From assembly GCA_001414485.1 (NCBI GenBank), contig LLEY01000022.1:744001-808000 (forward strand): a stretch of DNA of 64,000 bases. Direction: 5' to 3'. A model generated the notes under the pieces. That model made no database searches. It was not told the DNA's origin and saw only the letters and a list, made by a program, of their open reading frames with translations. Numbering within the stretch: position 1 is the first letter of the stretch; every line of letters starts with the position of its first letter. The position numbers were made by a program, and so were the translations under genes. Source of the stretch: Calycina herbarum (Eukaryota > Ascomycota > Leotiomycetes > Helotiales > Pezizellaceae). Positions 13,068-24,432 of the stretch are shown in pieces.

Positions 13068-15491
13068 TCGCGGGGAAAGGAGACCTTTTACCGCCTTGAG
13101 ATAATGATTGATGGGATTTATAGAGCATCCAAGGATAAAATGTCGACCAGGAATAGCCGTGAGGCACAGCAAAGAAACATGGAAGTTGGAATAGGTAGTT
13201 TTCTTTTACTCTTCTCCTTGGAATTGTTTTCGTGGTCGACTTTGATATTCAGAGTTCGTAAATTCGTGTCGTGCCGGAGGAGGACTGGTTTTCCTTTTGA
13301 ATGATAAGCGTCGTGTTTGCTCTGCAAGAGACCAAGAACCCCCACGCCAGGAACAGTACCATATTTCGTAGAGAATGGGATCTTTAATCCTGGGTAGAAA
13401 AACAAGCATGCGGTATACCTCAAAGTAGAAGGTGGTTCACCAAACACCCCGCGCAGTCCCAGTGCCTCGATAAATATTCTAGAAGCCCATTGATAGCAGC
13501 AAGAAGAGGCGAGCTTCATAGATGGCATGCTTAAATGCTAGCCAACGGTCGTGGTTAATTCAGGAGTCGCGTGGAAACATGGTAGCTTGGTAGTTCCACA
13601 ACCGCATACTGTACCTGGACAATGCCAGAGTAACAGTTTTACAATTATCGACAATGACATTTGGGGCAAAAAGTTACCAGGAATATCGGATGTTTCGGGG
13701 TGATTCGGAGTAGAAGCCGGCCTCTGTGTTTCCACATTTCTTCTCCATTGTTGCTTTTCTGACTGACAGCTCATCCATCACCGCTCAAGTTCAGCCTGCA
13801 GGCCTGCTTCTGTCGCTTCGGTGAGCTCGACTTGGCCAAGAAAACTCAAAATATATGCATACAAATCCCCGCATACACACCTGTTTGTTGATATGACCCA
13901 GGCAGCCATGGTGGCCTCTTAGACTCAACGTCATGACATGATATGGCTCGCCATTGCCATCCAAAGATTGAATTCGGTGTAAACCAAGATTTTGCTGAGC
14001 CCGTGATGGAATGTTGACTGATTCGCTGCACCACCCTTCTCGACTGCCGCTGGAACTGCCTTGTGGAGTTGAGCACCTATCTGAATGTGCCGCTCGTGAT
14101 GTTTACTGGCAGGCAAATCATGACTCGGCATCGTCAATTCGGAAGAGATGTACCCAGCCTTCAAGTCAAGGGCTTTTGATTTGGTCATGTTCTCCCTGCT
14201 TCTGCACGATGCCCTCTGAGCCACTCAAGACTCCCATTTGAAGTCAGCCATTCGCCAGCACCGGAAACTTCATCCAGCGTCTTTCAGTGTTCTTACTCGT
14301 TTGTTCGTGGATCCCGGGACCTGTCGTGTTGTGCTGCGTTGAGAAATTGTCTTGCCCGCAGCAGCACGATGCAAGCCACGTCCAATACTGGCGATGGCAC
14401 CCCGGCATCGATTTGTTGGCCGCCTCAGCAAGTTACAGGGTATTGGCGCATTCCCAGCCCAAAATTTTCACTAGAAGACGCCTTCTTCGTCCAGCGCCTT
14501 CTACGGTCGATCTTGCCAGCCCACTTGAGTCGATTGATTTGCATTTGCAACTGTTACTGGAGTGTTGGAGAGAAGTTGTGTGTTTTTGTGGTTGTTTTGC
14601 TGAGCAATCTTCCCAAGGGACGCCCTCGCCACTCTAGCCAACGAGTCTTTGCCGTCCTCGAAATTCCAAAAGTCCCGCCGGAAAAAGGATTCGCTCATTT
14701 CGAAGTCGTGGAACTTGTTCTTGTGCCTGTGCATCTGCCCCTACCAACAAGCCCAGCATAGAAAAATCAAGCGCGCGACTGTGTTGGCGCAATTCTTTGT
14801 TCATTGGAAACCCTTCATCCCTCGTTGCAGCAAGAAATCCTTAGTGCGCGGTGCCTCCAGATCATTCCCGCACATCTGGGTCGCCTACACAAGCGTCGCC
14901 CTAAATCCAAACGCCCATCCTCCTCAACGGCCCCGGACGTGACCAACGCAGCAGGGTTCGACAGACGTCGAAATAGACGTACTTTGGCCCAGAAAACTCC
15001 AAGAAATCACCTCTTGCGAAGATAATCTACGACTCTCTCCTGGTAGTCCCTGGTGCCTCTGCATCTCATTTTCGCCACCGTCCTCGAGAGCAAACGCCGT
15101 GTTTTCCGAGTGTTTCTTCGCCTCCGAGGAAGTGTGCTTGCTGCCCGCTCCCCCCTCCACCCAGGGATCTTTCCGAGGCCGCTCGCTCAAGCATTGCATC
15201 CAACGCTAGTCAGCGATCAAGTTAGCCTCTCTTTCATTTATTCCCATCCCGCATCATCGCATCGCAAATACTGTACTCTGCCCTAGGTATCGACCCCGAC
15301 GTCGAGCACCTTTGTGTCAACCACCAAGAGGTGTGCCATTGTGTCCCGATATTACAACTGTCCCTTTGTTTTGCTTGCCAACTAACATTTGCCCGCAACA
15401 GAATAATTTCGAGCCTCAACCGCGGACCAAAATTTGACGTTTGGCAAAAGCAATACCTTCATTACAAATACTCGCTGTGATTTGAGCACCC

Positions 15492-15506
15492 ATGCTAGTT
15501 GACTAG
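15492..15506 (+). CDS. Four-codon upstream ORF in the CON7 leader
   Basis: ATG CTA GTT GAC TAG encodes Met-Leu-Val-Asp. It is the only ATG in the 3966 nt before the CON7 start and lies 2.86 kb upstream of it. So short a frame would permit reinitiation downstream. Function is inferred from position and isolation only. Confidence 0.4.
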   Translation: MLVD

Positions 15507-17034
15507 TCGTCGAGAAACCTCCTCCCCCCATTCATCATCACTGCGTTTGACAGACACTCGAACTTTGCGACCAGTCTTCCTTCGCGCTGCTGAGCACGGA
15601 GGCGCAAGTTCAAACGGAGACGGCTTCGATAAAGTTGACACCGGCCATCTGCCACATCGAAACTCCATCTTTCCCACGAACTACTTGACGAACCGCACTC
15701 AAGTGGCAGACCGTGTCCTGCCACAGCATACGCTCCCAAAACAAAGATTAGACGGACAGAAGAAAACGGTGGGAACGGCAACGCTTGCGCAAGGCGGAAA
15801 GAAAAATAAAGACCGGACGATCTTGACACCCAACGCGTCAACAACACCTCTGCCCCTAAAACTCATTTGAACATAACACACTCTCTCCCTCGTCCTCCGG
15901 GCAGAAAATAGATCTGCGAGAGACTTTTGACCACCTTCCCCATACGCCGCCTGCCCGATCGTATTGCCCATTGTGCTTCCCAGGTGACATCAAAATCGAG
16001 GTCATAGTGGAGACTATCCCTTTGCAACACATCGAGGCATCAGAGGAAGCAGAACGCAACAACCTCATCTAGAGGAACAGATCCACATCCATACAGCCAC
16101 TTGACCGCATCAGGATTCGCATTAGAAGACATTTAGCATCTCGCGGTAGAGAGTTCTGCGTTAGAACCGGGCTTTTGCGACATTGGTCCTTGGTGGTGAA
16201 ATAGGTTTGACGTGATCTCCAAGTGGCCGCTGAAGAATCGAGACCACGCGCTAGGTACTGCGGTCAGGCAGTGTTTGAAAAGCACTAAGAGTAGACGCTA
16301 CCACTAGGTTGACGCTACCAGCAGATCCGAAGGTCAATCTGAGTCCGCAATCGATCGACGGCCACGGTTCCTGAGGAGAGCATCTGCAAGTGGCGCACAG
16401 CTATCCGTGGAGAGTCGAAGCAGTCAAAGCAAGCAATTGGCTGAAGAGAGCCAAGAAGACTTGATTGCATTGAGAATTGCGGAGAACTTCGGCGCGGATA
16501 CCCATACTTTCCAAATCCCTAGCCGGCGAGACAAGAGAAGCGTCACAGGAAAGGAGATAGCTGAGGCTATTGCGTACTGGTGCTAGTAGAAGAGGGAGTA
16601 CGGACTAGAAGTGCCGTGGAGGCTCGTCTCGTCATTTGGTGCGCACTTGCTTCGACCATCCCCACGTCTTCACTGGGAAGTTTGAATCCCTTTGAGCTTC
16701 AGAGACGGCAATCTTTGAGCCTCCCCCGCTTTCCCAGCCCATCTACCCCTGAGGAACATCAATCGTCTCCAAACGGGTGGCAGTGGCTTTGCTTCTGCGT
16801 TCCGTATCGTAGCCTACGATATCCCCTCATCAGTATAGATCTCTCTAACCCCCAAGACGAAGGCCTCGACCTCGCTCTCACCTGATATAATCCGTAGGTA
16901 GAAGAGGAACATCGACACGCACGAGATCATCACTTCTCCGGTATTTGGAGCGGATATCCCCATCCTTGCGACCACTTTTCGAGGCCCGTTACAGGCAAGC
17001 GCAGACGATAAGTGGAATCGGAAGTGGAATCTCT

Positions 17035-17104
17035 CCTAGGTACTGCTCCTAGGTACTGCTCATAGGTACTCCTCATAGGTACTCCTCATAGGTACTCCTC
17101 ATAG
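17035..17104. repeat. 13-nt tandem repeat, five units plus a partial
   Basis: Two units of CCTAGGTACTGCT (17035-17060) are followed by three of CATAGGTACTCCT (17061-17099) and a partial unit. The near identity shows recent expansion. It lies within the predicted CON7 leader. Confidence 0.9.
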
Positions 17105-18362
17105 AAGTCAGTAGCGTCTGGGCATTTTCAGAGTTTGAGTTTTGGTGGAGCCCTAGTGGAGCCTGGTGGAGCCGCCTCGTTGCTCATCAGCCAGACGCCG
17201 TCCAGTGCAGAGTGCAGACATTGCAGACACTCTCTCGAAAGAGCCCCTGCACGAGCTCGACCCCGTCACTGTGAGGTGACCACCCACATCGAACCCAGTA
17301 CAACCCAGTATACCCACTCTTCTGCCCTCTCCTGCCTGGCCTAGGGCGGCTTCGAGTCAAGCTTAGTCAAGCTTTCCCTTCCAAAATCGACTAAAGGTCG
17401 CCAAAGTCCCCACGGCCCTCGGCCTTAACCTCTCTCGGCCACTTAACCACTCGACCCTCGACCTCTCCGCCATTCATCCCACCACCACCAAGCGCGCAAT
17501 CGAGTGTGTTTCCACCCCCCGAATATCTCACTACCACTGCCGCTCGAGACCTACCCTCTACACACTGCACCCAACGTCAGTTTCTCAAGAGTCTTGACGT
17601 CGCATTTAATTCTGGCTTCATTTTCGAAAGAGTCACAAGACACTGCAAAAAAATAATCTCGTCACAACTGGGAGAGGTCCAACAACAACCGCGCCAAAAA
17701 AAAAACCCCCCCCCAAAAAAGACGCGCCGGTGCAGAATAAAAAAAGTTACGACACTCCCCCTCGACTCCCAACTATTTATCAGTGGCGCATCCCCCCGTC
17801 TTTTCTGGCCGCACGCACTACTGTGCTCCTCGCAAACCCTTGCACCGCACCGCACCGCACTGCACCGCACCCTATACTCTACCTTCACCCCGATCCATCA
17901 CTTTTACTTACTTCCTGCTATTCTCCCTGGCTTTCCATCTCGTCTCCCTCGGTTCCATTCCGCTCAATTCCTCGACGACAACCCCTCGGTGCATCCGAGA
18001 AAAAAAAAGTTGCGCAACCACAGCTCGGAGTAATTCAAGGTGAAGTCTCAAAAGTTCCCTCCTGCACTTGCCGGTATTCGAAGACCGAAGACCAGTGAGT
18101 GAATTGGCGCCGTCTGTCACCGTCCAAGCACCTGCATATCAAGTCAATTTCTTGACCAAAGGACCTGGAGTATCGACCCTCAAAGTCGCGTCGCTGCATC
18201 ACTCCTTCCCCACCCTCCGCACCCTACACTACCTCCTCGAAAGCACTTGCCTCTTCCCTTTGGTGAGAGGGCAATCGCAATCGCAATCGCACTACGCTTG
18301 CGCAAACCTACCTACCCTTCTAGCACAGTCTTCTTCTCGAGATATACTTCTAGAGCTGTAGT

Positions 18363-20352
18363 ATGTCCTTGGTAGCTTCGCAACATCATTTTACCCATCA
18401 ATCCCACGCCGCGGCTGCAGTCGACGACCCAAAGTCCCCTCCGGACAACACCAACGAGGCCACGCTGAGCTCGCTCCTGGGAGCCTACACCAACTCTGAT
18501 AGCAATCCTATGGATAGAGGTGGTGCTTCCGAATTTCCTCAGTCAGGTTTGCACTCATCATATCCTCACGCCTTGACCAACGCTCAGGCTGAAGAAACAC
18601 CTGCAGATAATCCATCTGCTCCTCAGTATCCTTCCCAGGCAGAGGTCAAGCCAAGTCCAAATCAGAACCAGCACCAGTACCCGACGACTGTGACCCCTAC
18701 CTCCGACTTCTACCCTCCTTCGACGCGTTCAGGTTCTTTCCCAGATTCCAGTCTTCGACCCTACCACCCGGCTAGCAACCACAGCGGTAGCAGCAGCGCA
18801 GGCATGGCTCAACCAAACAGTCCGTCTTTGCCCTTGCAAGATGGCAGCTCCAGTCATCAAAATAATCAAATCAAATCTGACCAGGACGTTTCAATAGATC
18901 CTTCAATCGCGGCCTCGAGTCCTACCTACCCCCCTCACGGTCAATATTCGCCATACGCCCCTCAACATGAGATGCAGCATGGTTATCCCTCCCACCCATC
19001 TGGCGGCATGTACACCCAACCTCGACCTGACTGGGCTGGCTACGCTGGTAGCCAGGGCCCTCATGCCATGGCAGCTGGAGGATATGCTGTCAGTGGTGCT
19101 CATGCGCCATCCTCGGTGGCTACAGCCCAGCGTCCAGGCCAAGTAAGCATTGATCTCATCCTTTATTTCTTTGTCTCTCCTCGAAATGCAGTGAAAAGGC
19201 GACGAGTTGAAATGCGCTTGCATGTTTCGGTGATTCACTGCACTTGCATCGAGGCTTTCGCAGCTCATACCGAAACTCCAATGTAATGTAACATCCTCGA
19301 AATCGCGTGACTGACTTCTTTCGCAGGTTTACTCCTTTGTCCCAATCCCAGGTGCACAACAACACAAGCGACCTCGTCGACGATATGAGGAGATTGAGCG
19401 CATGTACAAATGTGGTTGGAATGGATGTGAAAAGGCTTATGGCACATTGAACCACCTCAATGCCCACGTCACCATGCAATCGCACGGTCAAAAGCGCACA
19501 CCAGAAGGTATGTTAGAATTCTTTGAAGTACTTTGAAGTTCCCCCCCCCCCCTTTTGCGCAAGCGATGATGTTCCTGCACTTTCCCTGCACTTGCAGGAT
19601 TGCGTTCGCGCACCTGGGCCAGTGTCACGTTGGAAGACGATGTTGAATTGTTCAACGTCGTATTCAAAGCTTCAAACCTTCAAACCTTCAATGGCGCTTG
19701 GGAATTATCCGAATCTCTTAGTGCCCTGTGCGGGCGCTTTCTCCACTGGCGTTGAAGCTAGTGTAGATCCGATGACTTTGCGTCTTGGGGATAACTTCAC
19801 TCATTCCGGAGCTAGCAGGGGCAGCCCCAAACTGGGAATCTTCGGGTATATTCCAATGTAACACAACGCTAACTTGTGATTACAGAATTCAAGGAGATTC
19901 GCAAGGAGTGGAAGGCACGCAAGAAGGAGGAAGAGAACCAGCGTAAACAGGAAGAGGATCGTCAACGAATGGGAGTTCCTCAACCAGTTGGCCCTCCACC
20001 TGAGCAACAACAGCCCGGCGAAGGTGGTCACCCCCAAGGCTACCAACAACAGCAACAACAAGCTGGTCGATCCGTTCAACTTCCACCTATTGGTTATTCA
20101 CCTGGTGGCCAAGTCCCAGCTCAATACCAAGCGGCTCCTCCAGGTGGAGTTCAACAATTGCAGCAATATGATGGCAACCAAATGCAAACATTTTCCGGAT
20201 ACCCGGCTTCACCCTATGGTGCGCCTAATCAGATGTACAGCCAACGTTATTACTTCCCTCATTCCCTTTCCTATAGTAAACACCGCTGACTTTTACTCCC
20301 AGATAACCATAATGCTCCTCAACCAAAGTATGAGAATGACGATCAAAATTAG
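18363..20352 (+). CDS. CON7: C2H2 zinc-finger transcription factor Con7
   Basis: Con7 is a filamentous-ascomycete transcription factor; in the rice blast fungus it is needed for normal conidia, appressoria and infection-related gene expression. Exons are 18363-19142, 19327-19507, 19886-20245 and 20303-20352, giving 456 residues. Residues 1-270 are Ser/Pro/Gln-rich and disordered. A basic run then leads into one C2H2 finger at about 289-315 (C-x4-C-x12-H-x5-H, YKCGWNGCEKAYGTLNHL), followed by a charged helical segment (about 321-350, EIRKEWKARKKEEE) and a Gln/Pro-rich tail ending YENDDQN. Introns are 184, 378 and 57 nt; the first two have ACTGAC and GCTAAC branch sites. The third starts GTTATT, an unusual donor, but its GCTGAC branch, CAG acceptor and in-frame result support it. 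If it is retained, the protein ends early at 20289. Confidence 0.9.
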
Positions 20353-21165
20353 ATTTGGCGCCATTCTCGACATTGAATCTCGACGACCCCTTTTCCGATG
20401 TCTCGTCGACGATAATAATACTGCCTCGTTGTCTTTACCACTTGCGCTCTTGTACCATATGGGTCGCTGGTTGCATTTAATTCGGTGTCCTTCATATGCT
20501 TTCAATGCGTTCTTAGAAGTCCTACGATTTGTTCGGCGACGAAAAAAAAACGACTCGAATGCCTTGATGCCCGTTTCCGCTTCTACGTTCTTCTTTTTTA
20601 CTCTGGGGGAATTCGAGGTGGCAGGTTGTTGGTTGCATTACCCGGTTTTTAAATGTGGCGTCTCGGAATATATTCGACTGGGTGTTACCTCATTTGTGGA
20701 GCAGGGGGGTTTTTGTTTCCGGTGTTTGCTCTCATAATGCGCCTCGCATTTTGGCTTCTTGGCTTCTAGGTCATTTGAAAAGCTCCTCGATTCATCCACC
20801 AAGCCATGCCTTTTTCCACTCACCCCAATTCTCCTTGATACACATTGTTTGTGTTTTTTGCCTTTTTTTTTAATTTTCTTTTGTTCATGCGAAAATTCAC
20901 TCTGGCTGCATACACGGAGGGCACCTTTGTTTACACTCTTGTGAAGAGAAGACCGTGGGGTTTGGGGGCTTGGGCTTGCCTGGGTTGATTGAGATGGGAA
21001 TTGCTCTGGATGGGATGGGGGCCTTTGGGGGCTTTTTTGTGGTCCTTTTCGAGCATAATGGGGTTTGCCTTTTGCTAGATTTGTCGGTTCTCACGTTTGC
21101 TGTCTAGGCTGGGCTACGTCCGGCTTCTTGGCTTTGGCTTTTGCATTGTTGTTCGATGGATGGTA

Positions 21166-21198
21166 CCCCCCCCCCCCCCCCCCCCCTTTTTTTTTTTT
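21166..21198. repeat. C21-T12 homopolymer tract
   Basis: Twenty-one C followed directly by twelve T. Such tracts are prone to sequencing and replication slippage, so the exact length should not be trusted. Confidence 0.85.
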
Positions 21199-24100
21199 GT
21201 TTGCCGAAAAACTGGCTTTGTGTATTTGAGGAATCGAAAAATAAGAAAATCATCAATTAATTTGGTTGGTTCTTTGTGTGGATTGTGCATGGATGGTGGT
21301 TGTGTGGGGAGTGATCTCCGGGCCTTAGCTGTCTTGAGATCCTACTTCGTGGGGTTCTAATTGAGGACGAACGCTACGGGCTGAAAAGGAATAGTTGAAT
21401 GCGTATATATTATAATGCTGAAGTGGTGAGGCTCAAACAAGCGAGTCGGTTGGTTGGGAGGAGGGCGACGCGGATAGCTATAAGACGATTTTCCCTCGAG
21501 GTATGTCGTGATCGGGTAGCTGTTCGCAGCGTTGGAGAAATTGTGCCTCGAGGGAAGAGAAAAGCCGATCTTTGGATTGAATTAGGTCATTTGTCTGGAA
21601 TCCTAGAGGCAAGACCCGCTGCAGAGTAAAAATCTCGACGCTTGTTGATCGATAGAAAAAGCTTCAAGGTAACGAAGGAAACGAAAGTCTTGTTTTCGAC
21701 GATATGTTTTTCGATGGTAAGAAGTTGAAACTGGTAGTTATGAAAGTATTTCCTAATGCCATAATAGGGTTCTTCTACTTGGTTTGAACTCGGAAGCTGG
21801 CAAGGTGTAGGTAGAGGGGTCTTCGGTCTTCGATCGAAAGAGGTGGTGGAAGCTGGACGGACCACTTGACTCTGGATCCGGATAATTTGTGCTGCGTATA
21901 TTCTCTTTCTGGTTAGAGATGAGGTTGGATGATTTATAGTCGGTTGGCTATGTGGGTTAGTGGAGTTTGAAACTCCTGAAGCCTTGGTGATTGCTAGTTA
22001 TTTAGAGAGTTTTGTGACTGTGTTTGGTTTGTTGGGAGTCAATGTGACTAAGGGGTAGAGGGGGGAATTGTGAACAGTTTAATCTTGTGATTGTTGAGAG
22101 GGAGTTTGTTGAACGCATATGTTGGAGGGAGTGAAGTGGGGATTTTAGGCGCTTGCTCTTTATCTTTAATCTAATGCTTGTTGTTTTCACTGGATCTATG
22201 TATTATCTTAAGTGCGCTGTAAATCTTCACATTTCATGTTGTTATTCTATGCTTTTAGTGCAAATCTTTTGAATAGAGTTAGGTTCTATATATCTACGTG
22301 TAGATTCAAGTTTTAGTTTTAATTATGATTTATTGGTTTTCTTTAGAACACGATTTTGCTTTGAAGAACTTTACTGGGATTTAAATATGCAGGGTGTTGG
22401 ATTTAATAGAGATTATCATTGTGAAATACTCTCTTCATACTCGATTTCTTTCTTTCATTTGGGAAAGATAGTTTGTTTGAACGGGGCTACGAGAATGTTG
22501 AGTTCTATGTTACTCTGATAAACGTTCTTCTAGTTTGTTATTAGAATGAATACCTCATCTTACTCTTCGTCTGAGGGCAGCGAGAGAGGAAAAATGACTT
22601 TCAAATTTTCGTCTACTCTGATAAATTCTACCCGCCTACTCCACAGAGTTTCAAATTCCTAAGACTTCTAGCTTAATTTAATTTATATGTGAAATTCCCA
22701 TGATATATTTTATATTCCGTGTAGTGTTTATATAAGATTATACCTTGCTTTCCACCTCTTTGAAATCACCAAAGAGAATGGTGTAGAATCTGCAAAGGGA
22801 ATGGGCTATTTCCAGTGGAGTAGATGGAGTCGATAACCCCACAAACAAGTATGGAGTGAAAAATGAACACGCTGACTTCCATGGTAGAACTAGACAGGTT
22901 ATAGCACACTTACGACTGCTAAGTGAACATCAAGTTTTCTTCGGCAACAAATCTGTTGGTTCGACTTGGTGGTCGATAGCTTGATGCAAAAAGAGTGTAT
23001 ATTCTTATAACTATCGTTGATGCATGCCGAGTACAAGCTGTACTCGGTCCTACTTAAATACCTGCCCTTCCTCGCTAAGCGAGACGGGCACGTGGAAGTG
23101 CTAACCACTTATGCATACCGACAAAATCAGAATTCGGTGGTAAGAAACTCCTTCCAATCTATAAGCAAGACTCAAGATTTAAACTTGTGTTTATATCAAG
23201 CGAAAATCAAGCTCATGTACCCTTCCTACTTTCTGTCGCTTTATGTCTAGAGCACGCTGGGCTTCTACTTGCTCAGAACCTTGAAAGGAAATAAGTCGCT
23301 CCGGTTTGAAATTTCAGTTTCCGCCTCAACAATATTTCATGTTTTATTTACATACCTCCCTTGCTTGTAATAGTAGGCTTAGTGGAATTTGCTCGCCCGA
23401 TTGGTTATTCTGCTATTAAAACACTTGGGGGGAAAAAGGGGTATCATAAAGCAAGCAATGAGATAGCAAGGGCCACGATGCATTGAAATCAACCAAATCC
23501 TCCCCCACGCAACCCCTTTAAGCTCCACCCTAGTCATATGGCTCGTTACATTTACATCGCAACGAGGATAGTATACAACCTACGAGGAACGACTTCGTTC
23601 TTTGATTGTTGACAGGTGCTTCTTTCACGTTTTACCCTGGTCCGGCTCGCTACCATGATTTATTGAACAACTACGCTTATTCATAAGAACGGAATTTTCT
23701 CTTTGCCAGTCAAGAAGCACAGCGCTACAAGGAAACTTCTTTTGCTATACTTTAAGGAAACTTTCAAGACTAGGACGAGATTGATACCAAAACAATATCC
23801 TAAAAAGGAGAAGAGAAACTCTCCTCGGCATGTTCCTTTATTCCAGTCATCACTTTCTCCGGACATGGGTAGTAGATTCCTCGCATCGCCTGACTAGAAT
23901 TGGACGTAGAAGTTGTGGACTCGCTTTGTCAAAAAGAAGGAAGAGTCACTAGAGTCCCCAGGTTTGCCTTCTCACCATTGGCAAAAATTGGAATTGCTTG
24001 TGTTAATTTGTTTGTAGGGCATTAGCTTTTTGACAGGATTTTGCTTTTCGAAGCCATTCGAGCAATATGCTATGCCCCGCTAATAACTTCCTTTCAATCC

Positions 24101-24402
24101 CTTGAAAAAAGTACATGTACATACACCAATCGAAGGGTCCCAAATAACATGCTCCCGAGAAAAGATTCCTTGGAAAAGCTTACCCGCAACACCGGCAGTT
24201 TTTTCTTCAAAGCCCCCTTTACAGAAGAAGAAAAGTGATGACAAGTAATACAATACCGGTTGATGTTGTCCTGCTCGCCCCACCAGTCTATCTCCCAACA
24301 GAAGCTCCTATAAATTCCACCCCCAAAAACGCACATGAAAACAATTCATTTGCTTTCTACCATAAAATTCCAGGACCAACTTTACACAGTACGTTAATAA
24401 AC

Positions 24403-24432
24403 TTATCGACACTAGAACAATATTCGACAGCA
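24403..24432 (-). repeat. Paired-GTCGA element, exact copy
   Basis: On the minus strand GTCGA starts at 24428 and again 18 nt on at 24410. The first box is followed by A and preceded by GCT. Confidence 0.55.

Larger units (their letters stand above)
6187..14396. other. Long non-coding stretch with scattered short ORFs
   Basis: No open frame here exceeds about 140 codons, and none shows recognisable domains or convincing splice extensions. A 58-codon ATG frame at 7453-7629 has balanced composition but nothing else to support it. The stretch holds four copies of the paired-GTCGA element (near 8202, 9022, 9803 and 13042) and weaker look-alikes near 7771. ATG triplets are frequent on the plus strand up to 14396, then almost vanish, which marks the probable start of the CON7 leader. 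Confidence 0.55.
14397..18362 (+). promoter_or_regulatory. Predicted ~4-kb ATG-free 5' leader of CON7
   Basis: Read on the CON7 strand, these 3966 nt contain only one ATG (15492), while just upstream of 14397 ATGs are frequent and CAT (ATG on the other strand) stays common throughout. Such strand-specific loss is expected of mRNA scanned by ribosomes, not of promoter DNA or introns, so I infer a mostly unspliced leader with transcription starting near 14.4 kb. The last 1 kb is rich in C and T with A/C runs. A GTGAGT at 18094 could begin a leader intron but ATG absence continues through it. The leader also contains a 13-nt tandem repeat (17035-17104). Confidence 0.6.

Noticed and set aside
18068..18361. 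97-codon frame ending one base before the CON7 ATG, which looked like a tightly placed uORF
   Set aside because: It starts at TTG and contains no ATG at all, so it is not an ordinary uORF; its openness follows from the low-ATG, C/T-rich leader.
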